Source: Candidatus Dormiibacterota bacterium (GTDB lineage Bacteria; Chloroflexota; Dormibacteria; Dormibacterales; Dormibacteraceae). Taken from it: a stretch of DNA of 64,000 bases. The stretch's first letter is position 1. Each line of letters begins with the position of its first letter. The notes under the pieces are model-generated. The model had not been told where the DNA came from. It did no database searches and worked only from the letters and a program-made list of their open reading frames with translations. Shown here piece by piece: positions 50,223 through 59,160 of the stretch. The DNA lies in contig PNAG01000006.1 of assembly GCA_003169845.1 (NCBI GenBank), positions 87,576-151,575 of the forward strand, written 5' to 3'. The translations under genes were made by a program, and so were the position numbers.

Positions 50223-51610
50223 TGAGCACGAGCAGCTACACGACTCCGCCCGCGGCCAACCCCCATCCACGCTTGCGTCCAGGACGCTACGGCATCGCGA
50301 TTGCGGTCACCGCCGTGGTGGTCATCACCTTGATCGCCAGCTCGCTCCTCAACTACGTGTACCTCGACACCATCCCCGCCCGAACGTCGCTTTACGGTTT
50401 GCTGGCGGTAGCTCTGATCGCCCTCGGCACCTACATCGGCGTGAGGGCATTCACGCGAGACCGGGCGAGTCGCCGCAAGCACCTCATCCGCGCCGGCGTG
50501 CTGCTCGGGCTGGGCACGTTGCTGTGGCTGCTGGTGATCGACATCTTCGTCTTCACACAGTCAGCCGGGCCGGCGGTGGCCGCCATCTGCGCCCTCGCTT
50601 GTCTGCCTACGACGGCATTTGGGCTGTTCGTCGTCCGGCGAATGGACCGCAACGAGAAGGAGCCGTGGCGCCTGGTCCTGGTGGCGGCGGCATGGGGCGC
50701 GATCGTCGCCACCAGTCTCGTCATCTGGGGTGAGACCCTGTGGGATCAGACCGCTCAACGCACCCTGGTGCCAGGTCCCGGGCTCGATGCCTCGACGGCA
50801 TTCTCGGCGGGCCTGCTCGAAGAACTTGCCAAGGGCCTCGCGGTGGTCCTTCTCTTCCTGGTCATGCGCAATGACTTCGACGACATCGTCGATGGAATCG
50901 TCTACGGCGCCGCCGTCGGACTCGGTTTCAACTTTCTCGAGTCGGTCGCCTACATGACGAACATGTACGGGATCTTCAGCCCCGAGGGTTATGGCTGGTA
51001 TGCGGCGGGTCTCCAGTGGTACGGGCGCCAGGTGCTCGGCCTGTTCTTCGGTCACACGACCTACACCGCTTTCATCGGCGCCGGGCTCGGAGTCGCGCGC
51101 CAGCTGCCCAAGAAACGGCAGAAAGCATTGGCGATCCTGAGCGGATTTCTGATCGCGATTGCCGGGCATTTCTCGTGGGATGCCTGGGTCCAGTTCTTCC
51201 CGATCGACAACACGATCTTCGGCCTGGTGGAGATCCACCTGCGCACTTTGATCATGACGGGGCCCTTCACGGCCGCACTGATCGCGCTGCTGATCTTCGG
51301 GATTCGCTATGAGGCCATGGGGCTGGTCGACCAGTTCCTGAAGGAGGCGGCCACAGGGTCGGGCGCCATCCTGCCCGAGGAGGTGCCGGTCCTGGCCAGT
51401 CCATGGCGCCGGCTCAAGCAGCGTCTCCGCGCGTTTCAGCGAGGTGGGCTGCGGGCGTACTTCGAAGTCGCGCGCCTGCAATCGGCGCAGCTCGACCTCG
51501 CCATGGAGCGGTGGCACAGGGAGCGGCAGGAGATCGATACGCCGCTGGAGGCGGAGGACGCCTTGAGAGAACGGGTGATCCAGCTGCGGCATTGGGTGCC
51601 GGCGGCTTAA
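50222..51610 (+). CDS. PrsW-family intramembrane metalloprotease
   Basis: GTG 50222, 462 residues. About nine membrane helices; the PrsW signature is visible as LLEELAKGLAVVLLF, then DIVDGIVYGAAVGLGFNFLESVAYM and HTTYTAFIGAGLG (Glu/Glu/His ligands). PrsW homologues start cleavage of anti-sigma factors. The long N terminus (three extra helices) and a 90-residue charged C-terminal tail exceed Bacillus PrsW. Direct-repeat element C1 begins at its stop codon. Confidence 0.85.
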   Translation: MSTSSYTTPPAANPHPRLRPGRYGIAIAVTAVVVITLIASSLLNYVYLDTIPARTSLYGLLAVALIALGTYIGVRAFTRDRASRRKHLIRAGVLLGLGTLLWLLVIDIFVFTQSAGPAVAAICALACLPTTAFGLFVVRRMDRNEKEPWRLVLVAAAWGAIVATSLVIWGETLWDQTAQRTLVPGPGLDASTAFSAGLLEELAKGLAVVLLFLVMRNDFDDIVDGIVYGAAVGLGFNFLESVAYMTNMYGIFSPEGYGWYAAGLQWYGRQVLGLFFGHTTYTAFIGAGLGVARQLPKKRQKALAILSGFLIAIAGHFSWDAWVQFFPIDNTIFGLVEIHLRTLIMTGPFTAALIALLIFGIRYEAMGLVDQFLKEAATGSGAILPEEVPVLASPWRRLKQRLRAFQRGGLRAYFEVARLQSAQLDLAMERWHRERQEIDTPLEAEDALRERVIQLRHWVPAA

Positions 51611-51710
51611 CAGGCTGGGTTGTAAACCAATCTTTTTTTAGATTCAATGCCGGTTAGGCGTGCCGGTTGGGGGTGGAATCCGGCGGGAGAGGGTGGGCCC
51701 GCGGAGCAGA
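51607..51710 (+). repeat. Intergenic direct repeat C1
   Basis: Starts at the PrsW stop with TTAACAGGCTGGGTTG (51607-51622), has a variable middle, and ends with a G-rich box (51668-51700) in which TGGGGG, ATCCGG, GGGAGAGGG and GGGCCC are shared with C2 at 57.1 kb in the same order and orientation. The G-runs could form a quadruplex. C1 and C2 bracket the ApbE/DUF1501/DUF1800 operon and the lipocalin-like gene. Confidence 0.55.
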
Positions 51711-51714
51711 CTGC

Positions 51715-52251
51715 CTAGGCTGGGAGTCGGCCCCAGATCCCCCTCACCGCCGCAAGCAGCAGGAGCATCGCGGCAGCGGCCCACGTGATCGCCGAAACGA
51801 TCGGGTCGCTGAAGTCTGTTCCGCTGAGCACGGCATGCAAGAAGAGGAGCGCGAACCCGGGGTAGGCAAGGCGGTGCAGCCACAGCCACAGGTCCTTGTT
51901 CATGCGCCGCTTGAGAAAAGCGGTGACGGTCACGAGCAGCAGGACGTCCACCGAGAGCGCACCGAGTCCGATCGCGAGCGTGCCGTAGGTGGAATGGAAA
52001 GGGATCAGCAGGTCCAGCAGCCCAACGCGCGCCGTGGTGTCGAGCAGCAGCGACAGCAGATGCAAACAGGCGAGAGGAATCCATAAAACTGTCGTGTACT
52101 CGTGCAGCGCGCGCAGCGCGCGATTGCTTCCCAGCCAATCGAGCACGGCGGTGCGAAGCGCGATGCCCGTGACCAATGCGATCGCAAGCGCCGCATACGA
52201 GCTGAGGCCCGCGACGCGGGCCAGCACCCAGAGGAACTGATCCGTCGTCAT
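51715..52251 (-). CDS. Ferric-reductase-like transmembrane cytochrome b
   Basis: 178 residues, six membrane helices. Paired histidines expected for haem lie in RALHEYTT, ACLHLLSLL, WLHRLAYP and LFLHAVLSG, the ferric reductase-like transmembrane domain pattern (MsrQ/YedZ-like). No cytosolic FAD/NAD domain is attached, so electrons must come from another protein. Last gene of the operon, one base after apbE, hence a candidate electron donor for a flavinylated partner. Confidence 0.8.
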   Translation of the reverse strand: MTTDQFLWVLARVAGLSSYAALAIALVTGIALRTAVLDWLGSNRALRALHEYTTVLWIPLACLHLLSLLLDTTARVGLLDLLIPFHSTYGTLAIGLGALSVDVLLLVTVTAFLKRRMNKDLWLWLHRLAYPGFALLFLHAVLSGTDFSDPIVSAITWAAAAMLLLLAAVRGIWGRLPA

Positions 52252-52252
52252 T

Positions 52253-53074
52253 TCAGGGGCTCAGCCACCAGGCCAGTGCATGGGCGGCGCAGTAGATGGG
52301 CGCCAGCTGGGGACCGACCAGCAGGGCGGCTTTGGCAACGACCTCGGCTTCGACTCCACTGGTTGCCACGACAGAGACCTCTTCCAGGCCGGTGCATGCG
52401 GGCAGCCCCGTTCGCGGATCGATGAGGTGGTGCTGTTCACTCCAGCGCCGCTGCCGCACGCTGCTGGTGGCGGCTCCCTGGTCGTGGAGCAACACCGTGG
52501 TGGGGCCGAGACCGACCGGCCAGCCATCGCCCGCCGGTCCCGCTCCGCCGGCGCTCAGGTCTCCGCCGAGGTTGGCCAGCGCGTTCGGCCCCAGCGAGTC
52601 GCGAAGCCGGTCGGCCATCCAGCCCTTTGCGATCCCGCCCAGGTCGATGCCCGCCCCCGGCTCGAGCCGTGCCGCGCCCGCCCGGACGGCCAGCACGTCC
52701 GGTAAGGCAGGCAGCCGGCTGAGCCGCGGCTCAGTTGCCACGGGCAGGCCCTCGGAGAGCGGTCTCGTGTATCCGACCGCCTCCATCGACCGCAGCACCG
52801 CCACGTTGACGAGGCCGGCGCTGTTTTCGAAGGCCAAAAGGGACTCTTTCAGAAGTGCCTCGAGCTCGGGGCTGACGTCGACCCACCGGCCGGGTGACGC
52901 GTTGAGCTTTGACAGCTCGCTGTCCGCTGAGAAGCGAGTCAGCCTGGCCGCCAGCCGGCGCACCCAGAACTCGCCTTCCAGCAGCCTGCCGCGCGATTGG
53001 CCGACCGCGAACAGGCTGCAGTTGGTCCCCATCGCTTCGAAGTGATGAGCTTCCACGCGCGCGCTAGGAGGCAT
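52253..53074 (-). CDS. apbE: FAD:protein FMN transferase (ApbE)
   Basis: 273 residues. EAMGTNCSLFAVG, LTRFSADSELSKLN, GAGIDLGGIAKGWMADRL, NLGGDLSAGG and HHLIDPRTGLPA are all ApbE signatures. It attaches FMN covalently to Thr/Ser in D-x-x-[ST]-G-A-T motifs of exported or membrane redox proteins. No clean target motif is seen in the window; the small upstream protein has only a distant SGAAT. Confidence 0.92.
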   Translation of the reverse strand: MPPSARVEAHHFEAMGTNCSLFAVGQSRGRLLEGEFWVRRLAARLTRFSADSELSKLNASPGRWVDVSPELEALLKESLLAFENSAGLVNVAVLRSMEAVGYTRPLSEGLPVATEPRLSRLPALPDVLAVRAGAARLEPGAGIDLGGIAKGWMADRLRDSLGPNALANLGGDLSAGGAGPAGDGWPVGLGPTTVLLHDQGAATSSVRQRRWSEQHHLIDPRTGLPACTGLEEVSVVATSGVEAEVVAKAALLVGPQLAPIYCAAHALAWWLSP

Positions 53075-53294
53075 AGGTCGAAGTCACCGGCTGCACGTTG
53101 CTGGGCTGCACCGAGGGTCCGAGCGTCAGCGTGCCGCCGGGCGCCGAGACCGTGGCTGCTCCCGAAGCGCTGAGCACGGTGGGCTGGAGCGGGGCAGCCG
53201 GGTTTTTCAGGTGCGACGTGACGTACATCGCCGACAGCACCGTCGTCGCGACGGTCAGCAGCGTCGCCCCAGCTTTGAGGATGACGGTTCGCAT
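53064..53294 (-). CDS. Small membrane-anchored exported protein of the ApbE operon
   Basis: 76 residues: N-terminal helix (ILKAGATLLTVATTVLSAMYV) and a 50-residue Ser/Thr/Pro/Gly tail containing LSASGAATVSAPGG. It overlaps apbE by 11 bases and follows DUF1501 by one. The SGAAT resembles but does not match the ApbE target motif (no upstream Asp). Unknown function; possibly a short membrane tether. Confidence 0.6.
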   Translation of the reverse strand: MRTVILKAGATLLTVATTVLSAMYVTSHLKNPAAPLQPTVLSASGAATVSAPGGTLTLGPSVQPSNVQPVTSTYAS

Positions 53295-53295
53295 C

Positions 53296-54597
53296 TCAGA
53301 CGGTGGCGGAGACCGGCGCCTTCAGGAACGGAACGCTGTCGAAGGACGCCCCGAGGATCTTGCTCGAGTCCGCTCCAAGGTGACCGCCGAGGATCTCCTG
53401 ATACACGGAGCGGAAGTCCACCGCGTACTTCAGGTTGCCCGTCGCGTCGAGGCTGGTCAGGCTTGGCGACTCGCCGTAGAGGCCGCCCTTGACAGGGTCG
53501 CCGATCAGGAGCAGCGGTGCGGCTGCTCCGTGGTCCGTGCCTCCGCTCGCGTTCTCCTTGGGACGCCGGCCGAACTCGGACCAGGTCGCGATCAGAACCT
53601 TGTCCGCCATGCCGTGCGCTGCGAGGTCCTGGTAGAACGCGCCGACAGCGGAATCGAGGTAGCCCATCAGGTCGTCGTGGCGGTTGAGCTCGGTGTAGTG
53701 AGTGTCGAAGCCGCCAAGCGTGACGTGAAGAAGCTTCACGCCTGTGCCGGTGACGATGAGCTCAGCCGCGAGCTGCAGCGCCGCGGCCAGCTGGTTCTTC
53801 GATGAGTAGACCAGCTGGACTTTGTCCGTGTAACCGGCCATCGGTTGATAGCTCGCGGCAGAGGTGCGCAGGGTGGCCATCGTTTCGGTCGCCGTCGCGA
53901 TCGCGGTGTCGAACAGCGCGCCGTAGATCCCGGGAGTTCCTTTGTACAGGGCGCCTACCGCGGCTTCGACCTCGCTGCCACCGGTGAAACCGAACGTCTT
54001 CTGGTCCTGGATCACGGTCATGGTGGCCTGTAGGTCGCGCAGCGCCCCCGGGACCTCGGTGGTCCCGCATGCGCAGCCTGTCAGAGGATGGCCGTTGGAG
54101 TCATATGCGCTTGCCAGAGTTCGACCGAGCCAGCCGTCCACCTGCCTGCGGGTCGGGTCGCCCGTCTCCCAGATGCGGATGGACTCGAAGTGCGAGAACG
54201 TCGGGTTCGGGTAGCCGACGCCCTGGACGATCGCGACCTTGCCTTTGTCCCAGAGTCCTTTGATCGCGCCGAGGTTGTGGTTCAAACCGAACTGATCGTT
54301 GAGCGGAAGGGCTTGCGAAACCATCGGGCCGGAGAGCTTCGGCCGCAGGTCGTGCAGCGAGGGGTCGGCGAGCGGAACCACCGTACGCAGGCCATCGTTA
54401 CCGCCCGCGAGCTGGATCATCACCAGCACGTTGTCGTTGGTCAGACCCTCGCGCTTGGCCGCGTAGACGGCACGTGCGAAGGCATCTGGCACTGCGGCGT
54501 ACCCGGCGGCCAATCCCGTCGCGCCCGCTCCGAACACGAGCCCCGCCTTGAGAAAATCGCGACGCTTGAGCTGGTTGATGCCGATCTGTCTTGTCAT
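53296..54597 (-). CDS. DUF1501 protein (Tat-exported sulfatase-like)
   Basis: ATG 54597, 433 residues. Twin-arginine-like leader LKRRDFLKAGLVFGAGATGLAAG; then MIQLAGGNDGLRTVVPLADP, VAIVQGVGYPNPTFSHFES, GGFDTH and TWSEFGRRPKENASGGTDHG, the alkaline-phosphatase-superfamily-like motifs of DUF1501. Always found with DUF1800 in many phyla; biochemical role unknown. 11 bases after DUF1800. Confidence 0.9.
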   Translation of the reverse strand: MTRQIGINQLKRRDFLKAGLVFGAGATGLAAGYAAVPDAFARAVYAAKREGLTNDNVLVMIQLAGGNDGLRTVVPLADPSLHDLRPKLSGPMVSQALPLNDQFGLNHNLGAIKGLWDKGKVAIVQGVGYPNPTFSHFESIRIWETGDPTRRQVDGWLGRTLASAYDSNGHPLTGCACGTTEVPGALRDLQATMTVIQDQKTFGFTGGSEVEAAVGALYKGTPGIYGALFDTAIATATETMATLRTSAASYQPMAGYTDKVQLVYSSKNQLAAALQLAAELIVTGTGVKLLHVTLGGFDTHYTELNRHDDLMGYLDSAVGAFYQDLAAHGMADKVLIATWSEFGRRPKENASGGTDHGAAAPLLLIGDPVKGGLYGESPSLTSLDATGNLKYAVDFRSVYQEILGGHLGADSSKILGASFDSVPFLKAPVSATV

Positions 54598-54608
54598 GTC
54601 ACATGCAC

Positions 54609-56075
54609 CTACTTGAGCTGAAATTCCGGGGAGGCGAGGGTTATGAACCAGCGCGCGCGGTCGTCGGCCGCCTGGTTGAGGAGGCTTGCGGTCTGCGGGC
54701 TTAGCACGCCGTCGAGCTGCTGGCGCGACGCATCCGATGCGGCGGGCAGCGCGCTCCTCACCTGGCCGAGCGCCGCGGTCACGAAGTTCACGCGCTCGAC
54801 GACGGTGTTGGAAGAGATCCACGACTCGTTGTTCGGCCAGCCGCTGACATCAGGTGGGTCGAAGAGCGACTGGCCCATCCCCGAACCTGAGGCTGCTATG
54901 AGCTTCGAAAGATTGGTCGCCCCGAGCGCCCGTGCACTGTGGACCATGAAGTCGGTCGGGCTCTTGACCAGCGTCCTGTAGGTCTGCGCCGAGCTGAACT
55001 CTGGGCTCGCCAGGACGGCGCGCATCAGCGCTTTCATGTCGTAGTTGCTGCGCCGGAAGGCGTCCGCGAGAGTCCTGACGTAGGCTGCATCCGGCTGGGC
55101 GGTGACGAAATGCTGCGCGACCTGCGCGGCGATGAACTGCGCGGTGGCGGGCTGCGCGAGGATGCGATCGACCACGCCCTGCGTGTCGAGAGGACCGGTC
55201 TTGCCGAGATACGTAACGCTGCCCTTGAACGCCCGCCGCAAGTTGAAAACGCCAGGCCGCTGCGTGCTGTAGACGGGCAGGGTACGGGTGACGCCGGTCG
55301 CCACCGTTACCGTCGCATTTGAGTCCGGCTGCGGCAGCTGCCACCCGGCAAGCGCCTTCGCGCTGTGCCGCACGTCGTCTTCCGTGTAGTTGCCCGGGCC
55401 CATCGTGAAGAGCTCCATGAGCTCGCGCGAGTAGTTCTCGTTGGGGCTCTGGCCGGTCGACGTCGCCAGGTCGAGGTAGCGCAGCATCGCCGGATCCGTC
55501 GTGACCTGCATGAGCATCGACCGCAGGTTCGTCATCGACATCCGGCGCCACGTGAGGTTCTGCCAGTACATGAAGGTGTCGTCGGCAACTTTCCGGTAGT
55601 CGCTCGTGAAATGGCCGTGCCAGAAAAGCGTCATCCGCTCCGCAAACGGGGTCGGCGTGGTCAGCACGTGGTCGAGCCACCACTGCTGGAGCTGACCGAC
55701 AGCAAAGCGGCCACCGGGCGTGTTTGCCGCGCCGAACGGCGCAGGCTCCACTGGGTTCGTTTCGATGAGCCGGTCGACGGTCTTGCTGAACCCGTCCGAA
55801 AGCGCCGACTCGAGCTGAGCCGGCGTGTAGCCAAAGCTCGTGCGGCGGAGCAGCTGCATGACGCGGGCGGACTCCGAACCCAGCGGAGAGATCCAGTCCG
55901 TGCCGGTTGACGGTCTGGGTCTGGCCAGGCTTTGCATCGATCCGCCAAGCAGACGAACCGCACCCACGGCCACACCGGTGGCCAGGGCCGCCGCCAGCGC
56001 CTGGCGCCGAGTGATTCCTCGCCGGACCGGAACGCTCGCGGACGCGGCTTTTTCGGGACTTGGGGCTAGGCTCAT
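54609..56075 (-). CDS. DUF1800 protein (Tat-exported)
   Basis: ATG 56075, 488 residues. Leader with RRGITRRQALAAALATGVAVGAV (twin Arg). Core motifs LLRRTSFGYTPAQLE, RMTLFWHGHFTSD, NENYSRELMELFTMGPGNYTEDDV and FSSAQTYRTLVKSPTDFMV are typical of DUF1800. Unknown function; partner of DUF1501. First gene of the five-gene minus-strand operon, divergent from the lipocalin-like gene (59-base spacer). Confidence 0.9.
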   Translation of the reverse strand: MSLAPSPEKAASASVPVRRGITRRQALAAALATGVAVGAVRLLGGSMQSLARPRPSTGTDWISPLGSESARVMQLLRRTSFGYTPAQLESALSDGFSKTVDRLIETNPVEPAPFGAANTPGGRFAVGQLQQWWLDHVLTTPTPFAERMTLFWHGHFTSDYRKVADDTFMYWQNLTWRRMSMTNLRSMLMQVTTDPAMLRYLDLATSTGQSPNENYSRELMELFTMGPGNYTEDDVRHSAKALAGWQLPQPDSNATVTVATGVTRTLPVYSTQRPGVFNLRRAFKGSVTYLGKTGPLDTQGVVDRILAQPATAQFIAAQVAQHFVTAQPDAAYVRTLADAFRRSNYDMKALMRAVLASPEFSSAQTYRTLVKSPTDFMVHSARALGATNLSKLIAASGSGMGQSLFDPPDVSGWPNNESWISSNTVVERVNFVTAALGQVRSALPAASDASRQQLDGVLSPQTASLLNQAADDRARWFITLASPEFQLK

Positions 56076-56134
56076 GAGCCAATTCAATGCGGACCCGCCG
56101 CGCATGGCATCAACCGGATGTGAAGAATTCGTAA

Positions 56135-57121
56135 TTGGAAACGCCGATGGATTCAGACGCAGCGAACGCGACCCGCACCCGTTCCCGAGCCGGGACGTAC
56201 GAAGCCTGGTACCTGAGCGTCGGCGATCCTGCCAGGCGGCGGGGTTACTGGATCCGCTACACCTCGTTCAATCCGGCAGGCGGAGTGCAGGACGAGGCGG
56301 ACTCCGCCCTGTGGGCCTTTCGCTTCGACCACGACGACCCAGGCGCAAACTGGGGCGCCAAAATGTCGTTTCCGCTCGAGACGCTGCAGGTCCGGTCGCG
56401 GCCGTTTGTGCTTCGGGTCGGTGGCGCGTTGCTGGCTCATGACGGATGCTCAGGAGAGGTCCAGGGCGAGCGAGGGACGATGAGCTGGGACCTGCGGTGG
56501 CATTCACGAGAGCAGCCATTTCCATTCCTGCGGCCACCCTGGCACGCCATCTCGTCATTCGCCAACATCGGCAGCCAGCCGGCGCTGAAGGTGTCGGGCA
56601 CGATCGCGGTCAACGGACAGGCGACCCACCTGGAGAACGTGCCAGGAGGCCAGGGGCACACGTGGGGAACGAGCCACGCGCTGGAGTGGAACTGGGGCTT
56701 TGCGTCGGGCCCCGATTTCTGGATGGACGGCGGCACATCGCGAGCGCAGGGACGGCTGGGAGGCCAGCTTGTCGGGACGGCGGTGGGCGCGCACGTGCGA
56801 GAGCATCGGTTCCTGTTGAATGGGCCGATTCACGTGCTCGGGACGCGCGGACCGATCGCCGCGGATTCGTGGACGGCGCAGGCGACGCTTGGACAGCGAC
56901 GCCTGCACGTCGAGGTGACTTCGCGGAAATCGGACCTGATCGGGGTGACCTACGCGGATCCGCGCGGCGGGTCGCGGGTTTGCTACCACACAGAGGTCGC
57001 CGACCTGGACCTGCGGCTCACGCAGGGCGAGGAGGTGCTGGCCAGGGTCCGGCGTCCGGCGGCAGCCGCGTTCGAATACGGAGCCGAATCCCCGGTGACC
57101 GGCCTTTCGGTGCTGTTCTAA
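56135..57121 (+). CDS. CrtC/tocopherol-cyclase-like (lipocalin-fold) protein
   Basis: 328 residues, ATG 56135 or 56147. The two signature parts are GYWIRYTSFNPAGG...LWAFRFDHDDPGANWGAKM and later NVPGGQGHTWGTSHALEWNWGFA. This arrangement resembles carotenoid hydratase/tocopherol-cyclase-type proteins and a common actinobacterial hypothetical family that I cannot name. No export signal. Divergent from DUF1800 and followed by direct repeat C2. Confidence 0.55.
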   Translation: METPMDSDAANATRTRSRAGTYEAWYLSVGDPARRRGYWIRYTSFNPAGGVQDEADSALWAFRFDHDDPGANWGAKMSFPLETLQVRSRPFVLRVGGALLAHDGCSGEVQGERGTMSWDLRWHSREQPFPFLRPPWHAISSFANIGSQPALKVSGTIAVNGQATHLENVPGGQGHTWGTSHALEWNWGFASGPDFWMDGGTSRAQGRLGGQLVGTAVGAHVREHRFLLNGPIHVLGTRGPIAADSWTAQATLGQRRLHVEVTSRKSDLIGVTYADPRGGSRVCYHTEVADLDLRLTQGEEVLARVRRPAAAAFEYGAESPVTGLSVLF

Positions 57122-57138
57122 GGAAGAGGGCGGCGACC

Positions 57139-57248
57139 TTAACAGGCTGGGTTGGCAAGCTTTACTGGCGAAACTAGGCTTCGAGCGCAAGGTTGGCCGG
57201 GTTTGGGGGAGGGGATCCGGACGGGAGAGGGAGGGCCCAGCCAGAGGG
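57139..57248 (+). repeat. Intergenic direct repeat C2
   Basis: TTAACAGGCTGGGTTG at 57139-57154 is identical to C1, and the G-rich 3' box (57203-57237, GTTTGGGGGAGGGG, ATCCGG, CGGGAGAGGGAGGGCCC) matches C1 closely. Same orientation as C1, 5.5 kb away. It starts 18 bases after the lipocalin-like stop and ends 43 bases before the HtrA-like ATG. Confidence 0.55.
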
Positions 57249-57290
57249 ACTTGCACTCTCGATTCTGTTACGTCGTAATCTTGTAATACC

Positions 57291-58244
57291 ATGACAGACC
57301 GAGCTACCGCACCACCCACCGAGCGCGAAGCCCTCGACGCCTACTCGACGACCGTCACGTCGGTCGCGGAGCGGGTTCTCCCTTCGGTCGCGAGCCTGCG
57401 GGTCGGGCGCGCCGGCCGAGGCGGGGCCGGCTCGGCCGTCGCCATCACCCCAGACGGCTTCCTCGTCACGTCCGCCCATGTCGTCGCGCAGGGCGGCACC
57501 GCCAGCGCATCGTTCCTCGACGGCACTGAATATGACGTCGACGTGGTCGGCGCGGATGCTCTCTCCGACCTGGCCGTCGCCCGCGCCCGCGGTGCGACGA
57601 TCGAGCCTGTGCGGATCGGGAATGCAGACCAGCTGCGGGTCGGCCAGCTGGTCGTTGCGGTCGGCAACCCACTCGGGTTCTCGGGATCCGTCACGTCGGG
57701 GGTCGTCAGCGGGTTAGGCCGCTCGCTGGCGACCGCCGACGGCAACGGGCACCGGCGCTTCATCGAGGATGTCATCCAGACCGACGCCGCGCTCAACCCG
57801 GGTAACTCGGGCGGTGCGCTTGCCGACTGGCAGGCGCGCTTGATCGGTGTCAACACCGCGGTGGCAGGAATGGGCCTTGGCCTGGCTGTGCCGATGAACG
57901 GGACGACGCAAGCCATCCTCGCGGCACTGATGCGAAACGGCAGGGTCCGCCGCGCCTACCTCGGGATCGCGGGCGGCACACGTGCGCTGCCACCGGCCGA
58001 GGCGCAGAAGCTCGGACGGAAGGCTGGCGTCGAGGTGCAGGAGGTCGTCACTGGCAGCCCCGCGGCGAGCGCCGCTCTGCGAAGCGGAGACATCATCGTG
58101 TCCGTGGCCGATGTGGCGGTCGCCAAAGCGGGCGACCTGCAGCGCCTGATGGTCGAGGCGCGGATCGGCTCGAAGCTCGCCCTGAGCGTCCTCCGCGGCG
58201 ACAAGATGGTCACGCTCGAGGTCGTGCCGGTGGAGTTGGCCTAA
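57291..58244 (+). CDS. HtrA-like S1C serine protease with PDZ domain, no export signal
   Basis: 317 residues. Catalytic triad in TSAHVV (His), LSDLAVARA (Asp) and NPGNSGGAL (Ser); one PDZ domain covers about residues 220-315 (YLGIAGGTRAL, GVEVQEVVTGSPAASAALRSGDIIVSV). Unlike classical HtrA/DegP, it has no signal peptide or membrane anchor, so it appears cytoplasmic, like some actinobacterial PDZ proteases. Confidence 0.9.
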   Translation: MTDRATAPPTEREALDAYSTTVTSVAERVLPSVASLRVGRAGRGGAGSAVAITPDGFLVTSAHVVAQGGTASASFLDGTEYDVDVVGADALSDLAVARARGATIEPVRIGNADQLRVGQLVVAVGNPLGFSGSVTSGVVSGLGRSLATADGNGHRRFIEDVIQTDAALNPGNSGGALADWQARLIGVNTAVAGMGLGLAVPMNGTTQAILAALMRNGRVRRAYLGIAGGTRALPPAEAQKLGRKAGVEVQEVVTGSPAASAALRSGDIIVSVADVAVAKAGDLQRLMVEARIGSKLALSVLRGDKMVTLEVVPVELA

Positions 58245-58270
58245 CTACTCGACGGGGTACACTCGAGAGA

Positions 58271-59101
58271 GTGGCCAAGCAGCGGATACGAAACCTGCTA
58301 CAGGCGCATCCGAAGGACGGCCGCTTTCGCATGGCGGACGTCGACGCCGATTCAACGCCCGGGCTCAAGAACCGCAAACGGCTGTCACCCGACCTGAAAA
58401 AGCACGGCGCGAAGCTCTTCAACCTCCAGGAGCGCCTGTTCGCGGAGCACAAGCGATCTCTTCTGATCGTGCTCCAGGGCATGGACACCAGCGGCAAGGA
58501 CGGCACGATCACCCACGTGATCGGCGACATGAACCCGCAGGGGGTCTTGATCTCCACCTTCAAGCAGCCCACCCCCGAGGAACGCCGGCACGGCTTTCTC
58601 TGGCGCATTCGCAAACGGCTGCCGGACCCGGGCGACATCGGCATCTTCAACCGATCGCACTACGAAGACGTGCTGATCGCACGCGTCCACGGCCTGGCGA
58701 AGCCACCGATCATCGAGCGTCGTTACGGGGTCATCAATCGCTTCGAGAAAGAGGTGGTCCGTGGCGGGACCAAGGTCCTCAAGATCTGTCTTCACATCTC
58801 GTACGACGAGCAGCGGCGCCGCCTGCTCGAACGCCTTCGGGACCCCGACAAGAACTGGAAGTTCAAGGAAACCGACATCGACGAGCGGGCGTTCTGGGAC
58901 GACTATCAGAGCGCCTACGGCATCGCCATCACGCGGTGCTCGACCGACTGGGCGCCGTGGTTCGTGGTGCCGGCGAACGACAAGGACTACCGGAACTGGG
59001 CCATCTCTCGTCTATTGATCGAGACCCTGGAGGATATGAACCCCCAATATCCTCATCCCAAGCTCGACATTCCGCGACTGGTCAAGCGCCTGCAGGCGTA
59101 A
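58271..59101 (+). CDS. Polyphosphate kinase 2 family protein
   Basis: GTG 58271, 276 residues. Walker A LQGMDTSGKDGT, Walker B-like IFNRSHYEDVLIARVHG and lid GFLWRIRKRLPD are diagnostic of PPK2, which moves phosphate between polyphosphate and nucleotides. Length and the SHYEDV motif fit class I or III single-domain enzymes (ADP to ATP or AMP to ADP), not resolved here. Confidence 0.9.
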   Translation: MAKQRIRNLLQAHPKDGRFRMADVDADSTPGLKNRKRLSPDLKKHGAKLFNLQERLFAEHKRSLLIVLQGMDTSGKDGTITHVIGDMNPQGVLISTFKQPTPEERRHGFLWRIRKRLPDPGDIGIFNRSHYEDVLIARVHGLAKPPIIERRYGVINRFEKEVVRGGTKVLKICLHISYDEQRRRLLERLRDPDKNWKFKETDIDERAFWDDYQSAYGIAITRCSTDWAPWFVVPANDKDYRNWAISRLLIETLEDMNPQYPHPKLDIPRLVKRLQA

Positions 59102-59160
59102 GTCGTGCGTAGGTTTGGTACGTTAAGCACAACCTATAGACGAATTCGGGGGGACTTGAA

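Noticed and set aside
53064..53294. Covalent FMN site in the small ApbE-operon protein
   Set aside because: The SGAAT there lacks the D-x-x-[ST]-G-A-T order; reported only as a weak resemblance.
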